Assembly: GCA_905479015.1 (NCBI GenBank)
Contig: CAJQKV010000012.1
Coordinates: 62,001 to 126,000 of the forward strand
DNA length: 64,000 nucleotides
Reading direction: 5' to 3'
DNA from: an uncultured Cyclobacteriaceae bacterium
Lineage (GTDB): Bacteria > Bacteroidota > Bacteroidia > Cytophagales > Cyclobacteriaceae
Made by a program: the position numbers and the translations under genes. The notes under the pieces are model-generated. The model was given only the letters and a program-made list of their open reading frames with translations. It had not been told where the DNA came from and searched no databases. Of this stretch, positions 18,901 to 27,955 are shown in pieces. Within the stretch, counting starts at the first letter, position 1. Every line of letters starts with the position of its first letter.

Positions 18901-19059
18901 ATTGATCTATTCGAGATGTTCAATTTATCTGGGAAGAAGGTTCTAGATTTTCGTAGTGATATTCAACAAGTAGATTTGACTGGATTATCAGAAGGAATTT
19001 ATTTAATAAGATCAAAAAATAATTTAATGAGTTCTCAAAGACTAATCATTTCAAAATAG
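15919..19059 (+). CDS. Secreted M6-family metalloprotease with Ig-like repeats and T9SS sorting domain
   Basis: This 1046-residue protein begins with a signal peptide (TFLTTFALLFFVFMSETKA). The M6 (immune-inhibitor A-like) catalytic domain covers about 140-400, with the zinc motif HEFGH at residues 320-324 followed by GLPDLYD. Around 535-650 lies a strand-rich domain resembling starch-binding E-set domains. Three Ig-like repeats of about 104 residues start near 652, 757 and 860, each beginning ITAANS or a variant. The C-terminal 75 residues (FYPNPV...LSEGIYLIR) are a type A sorting domain of the type IX secretion system. It is probably secreted to the surface or medium as a protease. Confidence 0.92.
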   Translation: MKTFLTTFALLFFVFMSETKAQISVSDCPASPYAIEITQPDGTKISIIGKGSMKNSWTETLDGYSIVKNIDGVYEYAQKNNGQLVSSGFLVVENGQNLDKQNFLDKQDKHLRSTITAKELSNARIMDTSADNDPEIDLAFPTQGTHKVLVLLIDYPDLEATHTVVEFENFMNQENYDGTGSFRDYYLKASSNKLDVNADVVGWYRADSAYEYYGKKNGYERARALAREAVDAAEVAGIDFSIYDNDKDGNIDGIILVHAGQGAEEGSLEDYIWSHRSSLGSDYYRTYDGIIINDYMVNPERRIGSNSGAGGMVGIGVFCHEFGHGLGLPDLYDIDYSSAGVGSWGLMAGASWLGDEKVPGFMSAWSRVTLGWVTPEKISSGSYALAASTTSTVVYKVNTAVPGEYFLLENRQQSGQDAFIKGSGLAIWHIDDNQRVSDNSDNADESHRLVDLEQADGLGHLYTEDGASDDGDLFPGSAENTSFTDITLPNSKTYDSSASGIEITEITEVSGMVNFTVSGGDESYDPVNVIFSLDLTNYPSAQTPPYIYGEWDSYCKNCNLMTDADEDGIWTDTISLGRGDYKFIFLTGVAFVSGTDYEGFDDVSTPCNVLAEAGTVFTTNHYFRSLQVTGQTESQMYGEGTVMWNDCPPLSMTITAANSTGAVADGSVSNDASLALIFTSSQGTTDFTAEDIAVTGGTISSLGSTSTSVYTATFTPSADGVTTIDVAAGTFTNATGDSNLAASQFNWTYDGIRPTLEITAANSVAAVENGAASNDTTLTLTFASSEGTVDFTADDVTVTGGTMSSFARSSGTVYTAIFSPSVEGLITIDVLAGAFTDTVGNSNTASPQFNWTYDGTLPTMEITAANTEGVVAEGTTSDDATLTLTFTSSEGTVDFTADDITMTGGTISSFSATNSLVYTAVLTPSANGAVTIDVLANAFTDAAGNNNTVAVQFNWTYAEEETLNMDILEQSIPFTFYPNPVKGTLYIKSSNTKEIDLFEMFNLSGKKVLDFRSDIQQVDLTGLSEGIYLIRSKNNLMSSQRLIISK

Positions 19060-19964
19060 GTGAATTGATAGGAGTGATTTATTTTGATCATATTTTTTCA
19101 TTTTCAGTATTGCTATGTGAGATTTAGAAAGGGATCTTACGGGATATAGAATTTAATATTAGTGGATAAAAACGGATTGATTTCGTCCAAACTTATCATT
19201 GAATATTCATCACTGCCCAATAATAGCTTAGAACAAGTGATGAGCATTCCAGTAATACATTATATCAAAGTATGGGTTGTCAGTTGGATTCCTGAAACGG
19301 CTAATAAGCATAATCTTGGTATACGGTTTGATAGGAAAAATATAATCAGAACAAATTACTTTTAACGTATTTAGGAACCTCTATTCCCAGTAACAGCTAA
19401 ATTAAACACAAAAAGGTCAGTTCGCTTTCATTAGTATAGACTTGTTAACCTGTGTACGAAAACACAGAGCTTTTACCCTAGGATTTATTATGAATCAGGA
19501 TCTTTTTTTTTATAGCAAAATATTGAAAAAAGAATTCCCTCTCTTCGAGATAAGATGCTTTTACGCTAAATAAAAAAAATAATTTTTTGCTTTTTTTATA
19601 CCCTCATCTTGTTGAACAAAGGTTATATGACATCACTTTCTTCCAAAAATGAGGAACTATTAAGAGGGTTCACGTAAAATAGCAATTCATTTTTATTGAT
19701 CTTAGAGCCCTGTCTGAAATTCAACCAAAAACACCCTGACTTAATGGTATAAGTGAGGGCGTTTACTGTTAAAGATAAATTGGTGGAGTCATTCTCCAAA
19801 TATAAATTATAATATATTGAATTTTTTTTAATTTTATGTAACAATTGTTACATAAAATTAAAATTAATGAAAAAAATATTAAGTAATTAGGTTAATGTAA
19901 TAAAATGGTTGTGTCACCTTTTTTTAATTTTTTTTAAGTTAACTTATTACTAAAATTTATCGTT
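19060..19964. other. Large intergenic region of 905 bp
   Basis: I find no convincing gene here. Two short open frames (19162-19365 plus, 19623-19844 minus) show no family pattern or clear start context, and the second begins inside a palindrome. The last 150 bp are very AT-rich with several T runs. The notable item is the perfect 38-bp palindrome at 19826-19863, about 100 bp before the sortilin-like gene. The region may be a decayed gene remnant plus a regulatory segment. Confidence 0.5.
19826..19863. repeat. Perfect 38-bp palindrome
   Basis: Two 19-bp arms are perfect reverse complements, meeting at CAA/TTG with no spacer; the core reads TGTAACAATTGTTACA. It lies 101 bp upstream of the ATG at 19965. 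It could be an operator for a dimeric regulator or a cruciform. Its low GC argues against a strong terminator. Confidence 0.75.
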
Positions 19965-22900
19965 ATGCAATTATTAAGGTCTTTTATTTATTTGGTTCTA
20001 CTGATATTAGCTCATTTTTTTAATCAGTTTAGTGCCATGGCTCAAAGGGTTAATCAACCCGTCGACCCCTCATTTTATGAAGGCTATAAATGGCGAAATC
20101 TCGGTCCAAATAGAGGAGGAAGATCTCTCAGTTCAATCGGGAGCCCGGGTCGGGTCAATGAATATTATTTTGGAGCGACAGGTGGGGGACTATGGAAAAC
20201 GATCGATGGAGGTAATGATTGGTTTCCTGTTACCGATGGTCAGATCAAGTCATCAAGTATTGGGGCAGTTGCTGTGGCGGAAACCAACCCTGACATTGTT
20301 TATATTGGAGGTGGTGAAACGCAGCTAAGGGGAAGTATTACACAAGGAGAGGGTGTTTATAAGTCCATCGATGGGGGCAAAAATTGGAGAGACCTTGGAC
20401 TTAAAGAAACACAGGCCATATCGAGAATTAGGGTGCACCCTACCAATCCGGATATCGTTTATGTAGCGGCCTTAGGTCACCCCTATGGGGAGAATGAGCA
20501 AAGAGGTGTTTTTCGGTCAGTTGACGGTGGGAATCATTGGCAAAAAGTACTTTATGTAAGTGATCGCGCAGGTGCAGCAGACCTGATTATTGATCGTACT
20601 AATCCTAAAATACTTTATGCTTCAACTTGGCAGGTATACCGCAAAGCATGGAAAATGTGGGGAGGAGGCCCGGACAGTAAACTTTTTAAATCACTTGATG
20701 GTGGAGATACTTGGATAGAACTTACCAAAAATCCAGGCATGCCTGAAGGTCCGATAGGTAAAATCGGGGTGACCGTTTCTCCAGCTGATCCCAATCGTAT
20801 ATGGGCGGTTGTCGAAGCAAACGAAGGGGGTATTTTCAGATCTGATGATGGAGGATGGACCTGGCTACGCGTAAATAGTGAGAGAAAATTAAGACAAAGG
20901 GCTTTTTATTATTCAAGAATTTATGCCGATCCATTAGATCGAGAGACTGTGTATGGTCTCAATGTCCAATTTTGGAAATCAACAGATGGAGGTGTCACCT
21001 TTGACGAGGAAATCAAAGTACCCCATGGTGATAATCATGATCTATGGATCGACCCCAATAATCCGTTGCGCATGATCAGCTCAAATGACGGTGGAGGAAC
21101 GGTCTCATTAAATGGAGGAAAGTCATGGACGGAAGAAGATTATCCTACCACTCAATTTTACCACGTAATGACGACCAGTGATGTACCTTATCATGTTGCT
21201 GGAGCACAGCAAGATAATAGTACGCTAGCCATGCCATCTGATGGATGGAGCCATAGGCAAGCAAGAGGACCCAATCATGGCTGGTACTATCCTGTCGGTG
21301 GGGGTGAAAGTGGATGGATTACACAAAGTCCAACAAATCCAGATGTTTTTTATGCGGGTAGTCAAGGGGCATTATTAACTAGATATAACAGAAAAACAGG
21401 TCAAAACAGGGACATACAGGTTTATCCACGTTTTTTTTCTGGAGAGCCTTCGAGTGCCTTACCTGAACGTTGGCAATGGACCTTTCCTATTATGTTTTCC
21501 CCATTGGATGATCAGATCATGTATACCTGCTCTCAGCATGTTTGGAAAACAACCAATGACGGGCAAACATGGGAGAAAATTAGTCCAGATTTGACCTATG
21601 CGGATCCAGCAACTTTGGGAGTTACTGGAGGTGTCATCACCAAAGACATGAATGGTCCTGAAATATATGCGACGGTATTTGCCCTAGCACCCTCTAATCA
21701 TGACGTCAATACTATCTGGGCAGGTTCTGACGACGGAAAAGTCCATATCACAAGGAATGGAGGTAAGAAATGGGTGGATATTACTCCTAAAGAATTACCG
21801 AAATTTTCTAGAGTAAGTATCATTGAGGAGAGTAAGTTTAAACCAGGGACTTTATATCTGGCTGCCAATCGTTATCAGACCGACGACCGCGAACCCTATG
21901 TTTTTAAAACCAATGACTTTGGTAAGACGTGGACAAAAATAACGATAGGCATCGAACCTGGCCATTTTGCTAGAGCGATTAGAGAAGACTTGGTCAAAGC
22001 GGGATTACTGTATTTGGCGACGGAACATGGGGTCTATGTATCTTTTAATGATGGGGCAATGTGGCAGTCTTTACAACTCAATCTTCCCGATACACCCATT
22101 AGAGATTTGGTGTTAAGGGATAATGATGTGGTTTTGGGATCACATGGAAGAGGTTTTTGGATTTTGGACGACATCATTCCTTTTCGAAGTGCGGCAGCCG
22201 TGAATCCAGCGGATGAGGTTCTTTTGTACCCACCTAGTGATCCTATTAGAGGCATTTATCCAGCCAAAATTCAATATTATTTGAAAGAACAAGTAGATTC
22301 GGTTCATATAGATCTTTTGGATCCGAATGGGATGCTGATTCATTCCTTTTCGGGATATACCCCTGAGTATGTTCCAGATCCAAATATTTCAAGATGGATG
22401 CGAGGAGGGAGTACTGTGCCAACAACTGCAAAAGGATTGAATACGTTTACTTGGGATTTGCGTTATCCCGGGGCTATCTCTTTTGATGGGATGATTATTT
22501 GGAGTGCTCGACCTCAAAGAGGTCCCTTGGCGCCCTTAGGAAATTATCAGGTAAAAATTCGGGTTGGGGCAGTACAAAAAACAGAAACTTTTGAAATTAA
22601 AATAGATCCTAATTTAGAAGAAATTACGCCTTCCGACCTCCAACTTCAATTTGATTTAGCCATTCAAATTAGAAACCAAACAAGTTCTGCAAATGAGGCG
22701 GTTATTCAAATCAGATCCCTTCGTAATCAATTGGAGGCTTTGATGAAGCATCAGGAGCTGAGTGCATTAAATACCTCAGTCCAAGAGATCATTGAAAAAA
22801 CACGAGGGATTGAAGAGACCTTGTATCAGGTAAAAAATCAGAGTAATCAAGATCCCCTGAACTTCCCCATTAAATTGAATAACCGATTGGCTTCCTTGAG

Positions 22901-23087
22901 AAGAAGTGTGGAAAATGGGCAGGCAAGACCCACGGATGCGGCTTATGTGGTATTTGATGAACTGAAGGGAGCATTGACTCAATTACTGACTCAATTAGAT
23001 ACCCTCTTATCAGAAGATTTGAATCGTTTGAATGATGCCTTTATGGCTCAAGGATTCAAGGCCATTGAAATTAAAAAAGTACCTTGA
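19965..23087 (+). CDS. Secreted sortilin/VPS10-like beta-propeller protein (glycosyl-hydrolase-type BNR repeats)
   Basis: This 1040-residue protein starts with a signal sequence (FIYLVLLILAHFFNQFSAMA). Residues 50-760 contain many Asp-box/BNR repeats (SxDGGxTW: TIDGGNDWF, SIDGGKNWR, SLDGGDTWI, STDGGVTF, TNDGQTWE). These form one or two beta-propellers of the sortilin/VPS10 type, often labelled glycosyl hydrolase or sialidase-like in Bacteroidota. The last 270 residues are an extra domain with coiled-coil tendency (EAVIQIRSLRNQLEAL). No sialidase catalytic set (RIP/Arg triad) is apparent to me, so enzymatic activity is unproven. It is convergent with eboF, 22 bp apart. Confidence 0.85.
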   Translation: MQLLRSFIYLVLLILAHFFNQFSAMAQRVNQPVDPSFYEGYKWRNLGPNRGGRSLSSIGSPGRVNEYYFGATGGGLWKTIDGGNDWFPVTDGQIKSSSIGAVAVAETNPDIVYIGGGETQLRGSITQGEGVYKSIDGGKNWRDLGLKETQAISRIRVHPTNPDIVYVAALGHPYGENEQRGVFRSVDGGNHWQKVLYVSDRAGAADLIIDRTNPKILYASTWQVYRKAWKMWGGGPDSKLFKSLDGGDTWIELTKNPGMPEGPIGKIGVTVSPADPNRIWAVVEANEGGIFRSDDGGWTWLRVNSERKLRQRAFYYSRIYADPLDRETVYGLNVQFWKSTDGGVTFDEEIKVPHGDNHDLWIDPNNPLRMISSNDGGGTVSLNGGKSWTEEDYPTTQFYHVMTTSDVPYHVAGAQQDNSTLAMPSDGWSHRQARGPNHGWYYPVGGGESGWITQSPTNPDVFYAGSQGALLTRYNRKTGQNRDIQVYPRFFSGEPSSALPERWQWTFPIMFSPLDDQIMYTCSQHVWKTTNDGQTWEKISPDLTYADPATLGVTGGVITKDMNGPEIYATVFALAPSNHDVNTIWAGSDDGKVHITRNGGKKWVDITPKELPKFSRVSIIEESKFKPGTLYLAANRYQTDDREPYVFKTNDFGKTWTKITIGIEPGHFARAIREDLVKAGLLYLATEHGVYVSFNDGAMWQSLQLNLPDTPIRDLVLRDNDVVLGSHGRGFWILDDIIPFRSAAAVNPADEVLLYPPSDPIRGIYPAKIQYYLKEQVDSVHIDLLDPNGMLIHSFSGYTPEYVPDPNISRWMRGGSTVPTTAKGLNTFTWDLRYPGAISFDGMIIWSARPQRGPLAPLGNYQVKIRVGAVQKTETFEIKIDPNLEEITPSDLQLQFDLAIQIRNQTSSANEAVIQIRSLRNQLEALMKHQELSALNTSVQEIIEKTRGIEETLYQVKNQSNQDPLNFPIKLNNRLASLRRSVENGQARPTDAAYVVFDELKGALTQLLTQLDTLLSEDLNRLNDAFMAQGFKAIEIKKVP

Positions 23088-23109
23088 AAGTGAGTTTTTA
23101 AAAAATATT

Positions 23110-24483
23110 TCAGCTAAATATCTGACTTAAAATGACGTCATGAATGGCGGTAGGACTTAAGTTGCTTTCTATGCCTTTATGACCAATGTATACGGCTTTA
23201 TCTGCATCTTTTAATTGAATACGCCCGTGGGATCCTTTAACTAGGCTCGCATCTAAAGGAATGAAATCCATCAGCGTTCTGAATCCTAATTTTTTTCCAA
23301 GAAGCTTTAAGAGGATTCTAGGCATGATCAACTTTTTTTTTGGATCAAAAAACATTTCTACGGGATCATATCCAGGTTTGTTATGAATGGCCACAGTCCG
23401 AGCAAAATCAGGAGCTTTCTTGTCGTCCTCCCAATAATAATAGGTAAACCAACATTTTTCTTTTGCCACGATGACCAGATCACCACTGCGATCATGGTTG
23501 ATGTGATATGCTGGTTGCTGGTCAGCATTTAATACGAGTTCAATATCAGGATGGGCTCTTAAATTATTTTCAATTTCCTTTGTTTTACTTTTATCATTTA
23601 TATAGACATGGGCGACTTGATGATCAGCCATAGCAAAAGCCTTTGATGCACCCGCATCTAGTATCTCAAGTCCATTTTCCTTTCGAACTTCTATGAGGTC
23701 CATTGACCTGAGTAAGCGATTGATATGTATGGGATGATGTACATCTGTAATGCCGTATTCTGAAAGTATATTTACGTGTACCCCTTTGTTTTCAAGAGCT
23801 GTAATAAGCTTTGCACAGACCCTATCGATTTCGGCCAAATCTTGGTCAACATACTTGGGGTCATGTCCGAATTTTTGGAGGACATAATCAAGATGGGGTA
23901 GATAGATAAGTATTAAATCAGGATTGTGCCATTCATGAACTTTTAAAGAGGCTTTAGCGATCCATTCGCTGGACTTTATGGTGGTTTTTGGACCCCAAAA
24001 ATCAAAAAGGGGAAAAGTCCCCAGCTCTTGTTGCAGTTTCTGACGTAAATTGGGTGGAAAGGAATAACAATCGGGTACCTTCAATCCATCGGCACGGTAT
24101 TGGGGTCTGGGGGTCACAGAATAGTCAACCTTTGAGTACATATTGTACCACCAAAACATATTGGCACAGGTAAAGTTTGGATCCCTTGCTTTGGCATTTT
24201 CCCAAATACTTGGGGATTGAACCAGTTTATTGGATTGCGCCCAGAGTTTGATTTCTTGCTGCTCTTTAAAAAACCATCCATTAGCGACGATGCCATGTTC
24301 ACTGGGCCATTTCCCCGTGAGGTAGGTAGTCTGAGCTGAACAGGTCACTGCGGGTAGTACGGGATCAATATAAGAAAGGTTTTTACCTTCCACCCATTGC
24401 TTTAAAAAGGGAGTTTTAGATCCAATGATTCTTTTAGAGAGGCCAACTACATTGATGATGGCCGTTTTATTCAACTTCGGCAT
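23110..24483 (-). CDS. eboF: EboF-like alkaline phosphatase superfamily (nucleotide pyrophosphatase/phosphodiesterase)
   Basis: This 457-residue protein has the alkaline-phosphatase/NPP fold. The nucleophile region is PAVTCSAQTTYLTGKWPSEHGIVANGW, with the candidate catalytic Thr or Ser after PAV. Downstream metal-ligand segments include LPHLDYVLQKFG, SEYGI and ADHQ. It is the last gene of a six-gene set matching eboABCDEF, and its start overlaps the eboE stop by 17 bp. In that cluster EboF is described as a nucleotide pyrophosphatase or phosphodiesterase-type enzyme. The substrate is not known. No signal peptide is visible, so it is likely cytoplasmic. Confidence 0.88.
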   Translation of the reverse strand: MPKLNKTAIINVVGLSKRIIGSKTPFLKQWVEGKNLSYIDPVLPAVTCSAQTTYLTGKWPSEHGIVANGWFFKEQQEIKLWAQSNKLVQSPSIWENAKARDPNFTCANMFWWYNMYSKVDYSVTPRPQYRADGLKVPDCYSFPPNLRQKLQQELGTFPLFDFWGPKTTIKSSEWIAKASLKVHEWHNPDLILIYLPHLDYVLQKFGHDPKYVDQDLAEIDRVCAKLITALENKGVHVNILSEYGITDVHHPIHINRLLRSMDLIEVRKENGLEILDAGASKAFAMADHQVAHVYINDKSKTKEIENNLRAHPDIELVLNADQQPAYHINHDRSGDLVIVAKEKCWFTYYYWEDDKKAPDFARTVAIHNKPGYDPVEMFFDPKKKLIMPRILLKLLGKKLGFRTLMDFIPLDASLVKGSHGRIQLKDADKAVYIGHKGIESNLSPTAIHDVILSQIFS

Positions 24484-25696
24484 GTTTATTTAAGGTTTTT
24501 TTTACCCAGTTTAACTCTCGAATAATACTATTGACCCTATCTGTTTGCATATTTTTGGGTAATACATCCCAGGTATAGGTTTCTACCTCTAGATGCTGAG
24601 TGAAAGGGTCCTTCAACCAAAGGCGTAAGGTTTCAATGATGTCTTCTTGTGTGGAATAAAGTTTACCGTAGGTTTCTGTAAATACAGGGACATGGAAGTG
24701 TGTTCTTATTTCATCATAGGCATACTCATCAAGGGAAGATAGGGCGGAACCTAAATCTGTGTATCGCATCAATTTTCCATCGCTTCGTTTAACTACCGCT
24801 TGATGTAAATAGGTAGGCTCGTCAAAAGGCAATAACTCTATGGGTACCCAACTTGGGTCGGATTGATTACGAATATTCCCTGAACCCAGCGCCGCACTAA
24901 TTTGTATTCTTCCAATATTAATATCTGCATTTTTGATCCGTGACAAAGCTTCTACAGGCTTTTCAAAGCCTACGGCAAAATGGCAAACATCGTAGCACAT
25001 TTGAAAATGCGTTCTAATGATCTGATCCGCTTCTTTTTCAGTAACCCCTAGGCGATTGCTAATTTCTGGAAGGGCTTTGACCAATAAATAGTCATTGAAA
25101 AAAGAAACAAATTCTTTACTGGTTTCTATTACACCATCCGGCTCGGGCTCTAGGTCTAGATGTAAGTTTTTACCGGTTGCATCTTTTAATTTTTTTAAAT
25201 AACAGATTAGTTCTGTGAACTGTTCACAAGCTGCGGATTTCACACGATTGAGCTCTTTTTCTGTTCGATGCCAGTGCCTATATGAAATAGGAGACGTCGA
25301 TACGCCACCATCCATTCCTTCTGGCAATAATTTAGATAAGATCAGAAAAAGTCTTTGCGTATATGCCAACCGATCAGAAGTACTCCAATCTGGCTGATGG
25401 ACTGCATCTTTTACTTTTTGATGGTGAAAACCACCATATGGAAAACCATTGATGGTAAAAACATACATGTTTTCTTCCCTTAACCATGCCTGGAAAGCAT
25501 TTAATTGGGTTTCCTTAATCAATTCTAAGGCGGCCAAATGGGATAACCGAAGTCCGATGCCAAAGGGGGATTCCGTTAAGCCCTTGCGTACTTGGGTCGT
25601 ATAAGTTTTGAGATTGTGAAAGGTTTCATCCCAAGATTCACCAGGATGAATGTTGCTGCAGTAGGTTAAATGTGCCTGATGATGCTCAATTTTCAT
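24467..25696 (-). CDS. eboE: EboE-like TIM-barrel metabolite protein
   Basis: This 409-residue soluble protein is of the EboE type, a sugar-isomerase-like TIM barrel. The N-terminus (HHQAHLTYCSNIHPGESWDETF) is the family hallmark, and LHLDLEPEPDGVIETSKEF and MCYDVCHFAVGFE later resemble xylose-isomerase-like metal-binding strands. It overlaps eboD by 11 bp and eboF by 17 bp, showing tight translational coupling. Genes of this kind are annotated as metabolite traffic protein EboE in ebo clusters. The actual reaction is unknown. No membrane segments are visible. Confidence 0.9.
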   Translation of the reverse strand: MKIEHHQAHLTYCSNIHPGESWDETFHNLKTYTTQVRKGLTESPFGIGLRLSHLAALELIKETQLNAFQAWLREENMYVFTINGFPYGGFHHQKVKDAVHQPDWSTSDRLAYTQRLFLILSKLLPEGMDGGVSTSPISYRHWHRTEKELNRVKSAACEQFTELICYLKKLKDATGKNLHLDLEPEPDGVIETSKEFVSFFNDYLLVKALPEISNRLGVTEKEADQIIRTHFQMCYDVCHFAVGFEKPVEALSRIKNADINIGRIQISAALGSGNIRNQSDPSWVPIELLPFDEPTYLHQAVVKRSDGKLMRYTDLGSALSSLDEYAYDEIRTHFHVPVFTETYGKLYSTQEDIIETLRLWLKDPFTQHLEVETYTWDVLPKNMQTDRVNSIIRELNWVKKTLNKHAEVE

Positions 25697-26906
25697 GTAG
25701 ACTATATTTTTGATCTAATAATAAAACGGCGCTGTTGAGTCCATTCACATCCATTTCGTGAACATCAAATTTAGTGCCAATTTCATTAATTAATGTGATG
25801 GTCAACCTGCCGCCAAGATGGGCTCTAAACTCTTCTAAACCCTCGAGTATCTCAGGATTAATTTGCTTTTTTTCTGGATTGAGCAGCAGCGGATGAAATA
25901 GCTTGAAGCCAAGTGTAGTGAGTACTTGATAGACGCGTTCAAAAATTTCCTGGTCACAAATGTTCATAGCAACGGCATAGGCCAAATCCAATGCGATGCC
26001 AATAGCGACTGCCTCGCCATGTTTTACTTCGAATTCAGTCAATTGCTCTAACTTATGGGCGGCCCAATGTCCAAAATCGAGGGGTCTTGAGGAACCCATT
26101 TCAAAGGGATCTCCCTGCAATGAAATATGATCTACATGCAATGCAGCGCAGTCAAAAATCAATTTTTCCATCGTTTCGTTATCTCGACGACTGAGGGCCA
26201 AAGCATGATCTTCCAACCAATAAAAAAAAGTGGCGTCTTTAATGAGTGCAACTTTGACCGCTTCTGACATACCCGACCGCCAATCCCGGTCATCAAGAGT
26301 ACCTAAAAAATTAAAATCATTGATCACGGCAATAGGAGGAGAGAAGGTTCCTAAAAAGTTTTTCTTTCCAAAATAGTTGATGCCATTTTTAACGCCTACC
26401 CCAGAATCATTTTGGGAAAGAACGGTCGTAGGCATTCGAATATGTCTGATGCCTCGATGGCCTATAGCTGCTGCGAATCCAACCATATCTAAAATAGCAC
26501 CTCCTCCCATGGCAATCAAATAGGCATGGCGGTCAATATTTTTTTCATGAATGTAGTTGAGCACTTCATCTAGGGTCTCCAGTGAGTTCTTTGCCGGCTC
26601 TCCACCTGTGATTACCAGAGGTTGAGCGACTAACTGTAAAGAGGGAAAAGCATGGATATAGCTTTCTATGGCTTGAGGCAAATTAGGCCAATGGTCTAGA
26701 AGTCCTTGATCGATCACAAAACCTAGTTTGATTTTTCCGCCAATAGCCGATGGTTGAAACAGATCAAATAGGAGGGTATTGGAGAGATGAAAGACTTCTC
26801 TTGTAAACAAAATATTATATCGGTAATTAATAGAAAAATCTTGTTCAATAATGGTCTTATTCTTTTGTAATTCAAGGTTTTCCTTAGAGATTTTATTCAC
26901 TTGCAT
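25686..26906 (-). CDS. eboD: EboD-like 3-dehydroquinate synthase family sugar phosphate cyclase
   Basis: This 406-residue protein belongs to the 3-dehydroquinate synthase/sugar phosphate cyclase superfamily. The NAD-binding and metal region is clear: LIAMGGGAILDMVGFAAAIGHRG, then MPTTVLSQNDSGVGVKNGIN, then SGMSEAVKVALIKD, with HGEAVAIG as the later His ligand segment. True AroB is usually elsewhere in the genome. In the ebo context it is EboD, proposed to make a cyclitol-type precursor. Its substrate could be a heptulose phosphate, but this is inference. The 154-bp gap before it is the largest gap inside the cluster. Confidence 0.9.
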   Translation of the reverse strand: MQVNKISKENLELQKNKTIIEQDFSINYRYNILFTREVFHLSNTLLFDLFQPSAIGGKIKLGFVIDQGLLDHWPNLPQAIESYIHAFPSLQLVAQPLVITGGEPAKNSLETLDEVLNYIHEKNIDRHAYLIAMGGGAILDMVGFAAAIGHRGIRHIRMPTTVLSQNDSGVGVKNGINYFGKKNFLGTFSPPIAVINDFNFLGTLDDRDWRSGMSEAVKVALIKDATFFYWLEDHALALSRRDNETMEKLIFDCAALHVDHISLQGDPFEMGSSRPLDFGHWAAHKLEQLTEFEVKHGEAVAIGIALDLAYAVAMNICDQEIFERVYQVLTTLGFKLFHPLLLNPEKKQINPEILEGLEEFRAHLGGRLTITLINEIGTKFDVHEMDVNGLNSAVLLLDQKYSLHEN

Positions 26907-27060
26907 AATTCATCTTTGAAAAAAAGGGACAACTCAAAGCTCTTCTTTATTAAGATTAATATTTTTTAAAGTCTGTAATTGTCCCTCTTTCAAAGGTAGA
27001 TCAAAATCATTCTTTAGACAATATCAAGACAAAAGGAAGGCCGAAAAACCTGCGAACGGC

Positions 27061-27948
27061 TCAAGTGACAGAAAATCTTTTGGCCAAGCCTAGGGAGATA
27101 GGTAATAAGAGTAATGTACCTAAGCCCAGACCCCAATGCCCAAAGCCGGCAACATAAGAAGCATTGAGTGGGATAAGAGAAAGAACACCCATTTTAACGG
27201 CTACTTTTATAAATTTAGGATTGTTTTTAACGATCGCTTTGAGTTTGGCTTTTCCATTCATTCCTATCCATAAAACGATGAAAGGACCAGACATCCAAAT
27301 ATCCATCCAACCGAGTATCCCAATACCTACCAGCAGGCCCGTAACCGCCACATCCAAAGCCAAAGCCATGACCAAGGCTGACGTATTGTTTCCCAAGACT
27401 TCGCCCTTGCTCATCAGGGTAATGGCAGCTATGAAAATAACAGGAATCAAGCAAATCCATATCAAATGCGGGTGGGTGCTGATCGATAAAATACTCATAC
27501 CGAGCATCAAATTTAACCCACGACAAATGCCCATATTGAGGGGGCCAATGACTAAGAAATCTTTTGTGTACCGGTCATAAAGAAGGGCTGAGAGAGCGAT
27601 AAAAATGGCAATGAAACCGCTTTCAACATGACTTAAGAAGCTGAGTAATATCCCAGTAAGTAATAAGGTAATGCCAAAAAACCGAGCATTTTTCAGGGAA
27701 ACTTGACCCCTAGGAAGCGGTCTTTCTGGTCTTTCAGTTCGATCAATATCTAGATCAAAAATATCATTGAAGACAATACCTCCAGCGTAAAGGCATGAGG
27801 TAGAAAGTAGAAGGAAAATAAGGTTCAAAAGAGAGGGGGTATTCAGCTCAAAAAAATACCCAGCAATGGCTGCTCCTGCCAAAATATCTGACATAGCAGT
27901 AACAATGTTTGCAGGCCTTATGAGCATCAAATAGGGGTGTAAGTTCAT
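27061..27948 (-). CDS. eboC: EboC-like UbiA-family prenyltransferase
   Basis: This 295-residue integral membrane protein with about eight to nine helices is of the UbiA prenyltransferase superfamily. The first Asp-rich motif is NDIFDLDIDRTERPERPLPRG (NDxxDxxxD), and the second region is YDRYTKDFLVIGPLNMGICRGLNL. It would attach an isoprenoid chain to a polar or cyclitol acceptor at the inner membrane. It is eboC in the cluster, 7 bp downstream of eboB. The combination with the EboD cyclase suggests a prenylated cyclitol, but the product has not been established. Confidence 0.92.
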   Translation of the reverse strand: MNLHPYLMLIRPANIVTAMSDILAGAAIAGYFFELNTPSLLNLIFLLLSTSCLYAGGIVFNDIFDLDIDRTERPERPLPRGQVSLKNARFFGITLLLTGILLSFLSHVESGFIAIFIALSALLYDRYTKDFLVIGPLNMGICRGLNLMLGMSILSISTHPHLIWICLIPVIFIAAITLMSKGEVLGNNTSALVMALALDVAVTGLLVGIGILGWMDIWMSGPFIVLWIGMNGKAKLKAIVKNNPKFIKVAVKMGVLSLIPLNASYVAGFGHWGLGLGTLLLLPISLGLAKRFSVT

Positions 27949-27955
27949 TTAGAGC

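Noticed and set aside
19162-19844. Two short open frames in the 905-bp gap
   Set aside because: Neither has a recognisable family or start context, and the minus-strand one starts inside the palindrome.
25686-26906. AroB, 3-dehydroquinate synthase of the shikimate pathway
   Set aside because: It shares the superfamily but sits inside a complete ebo cluster, where EboD is the better assignment.
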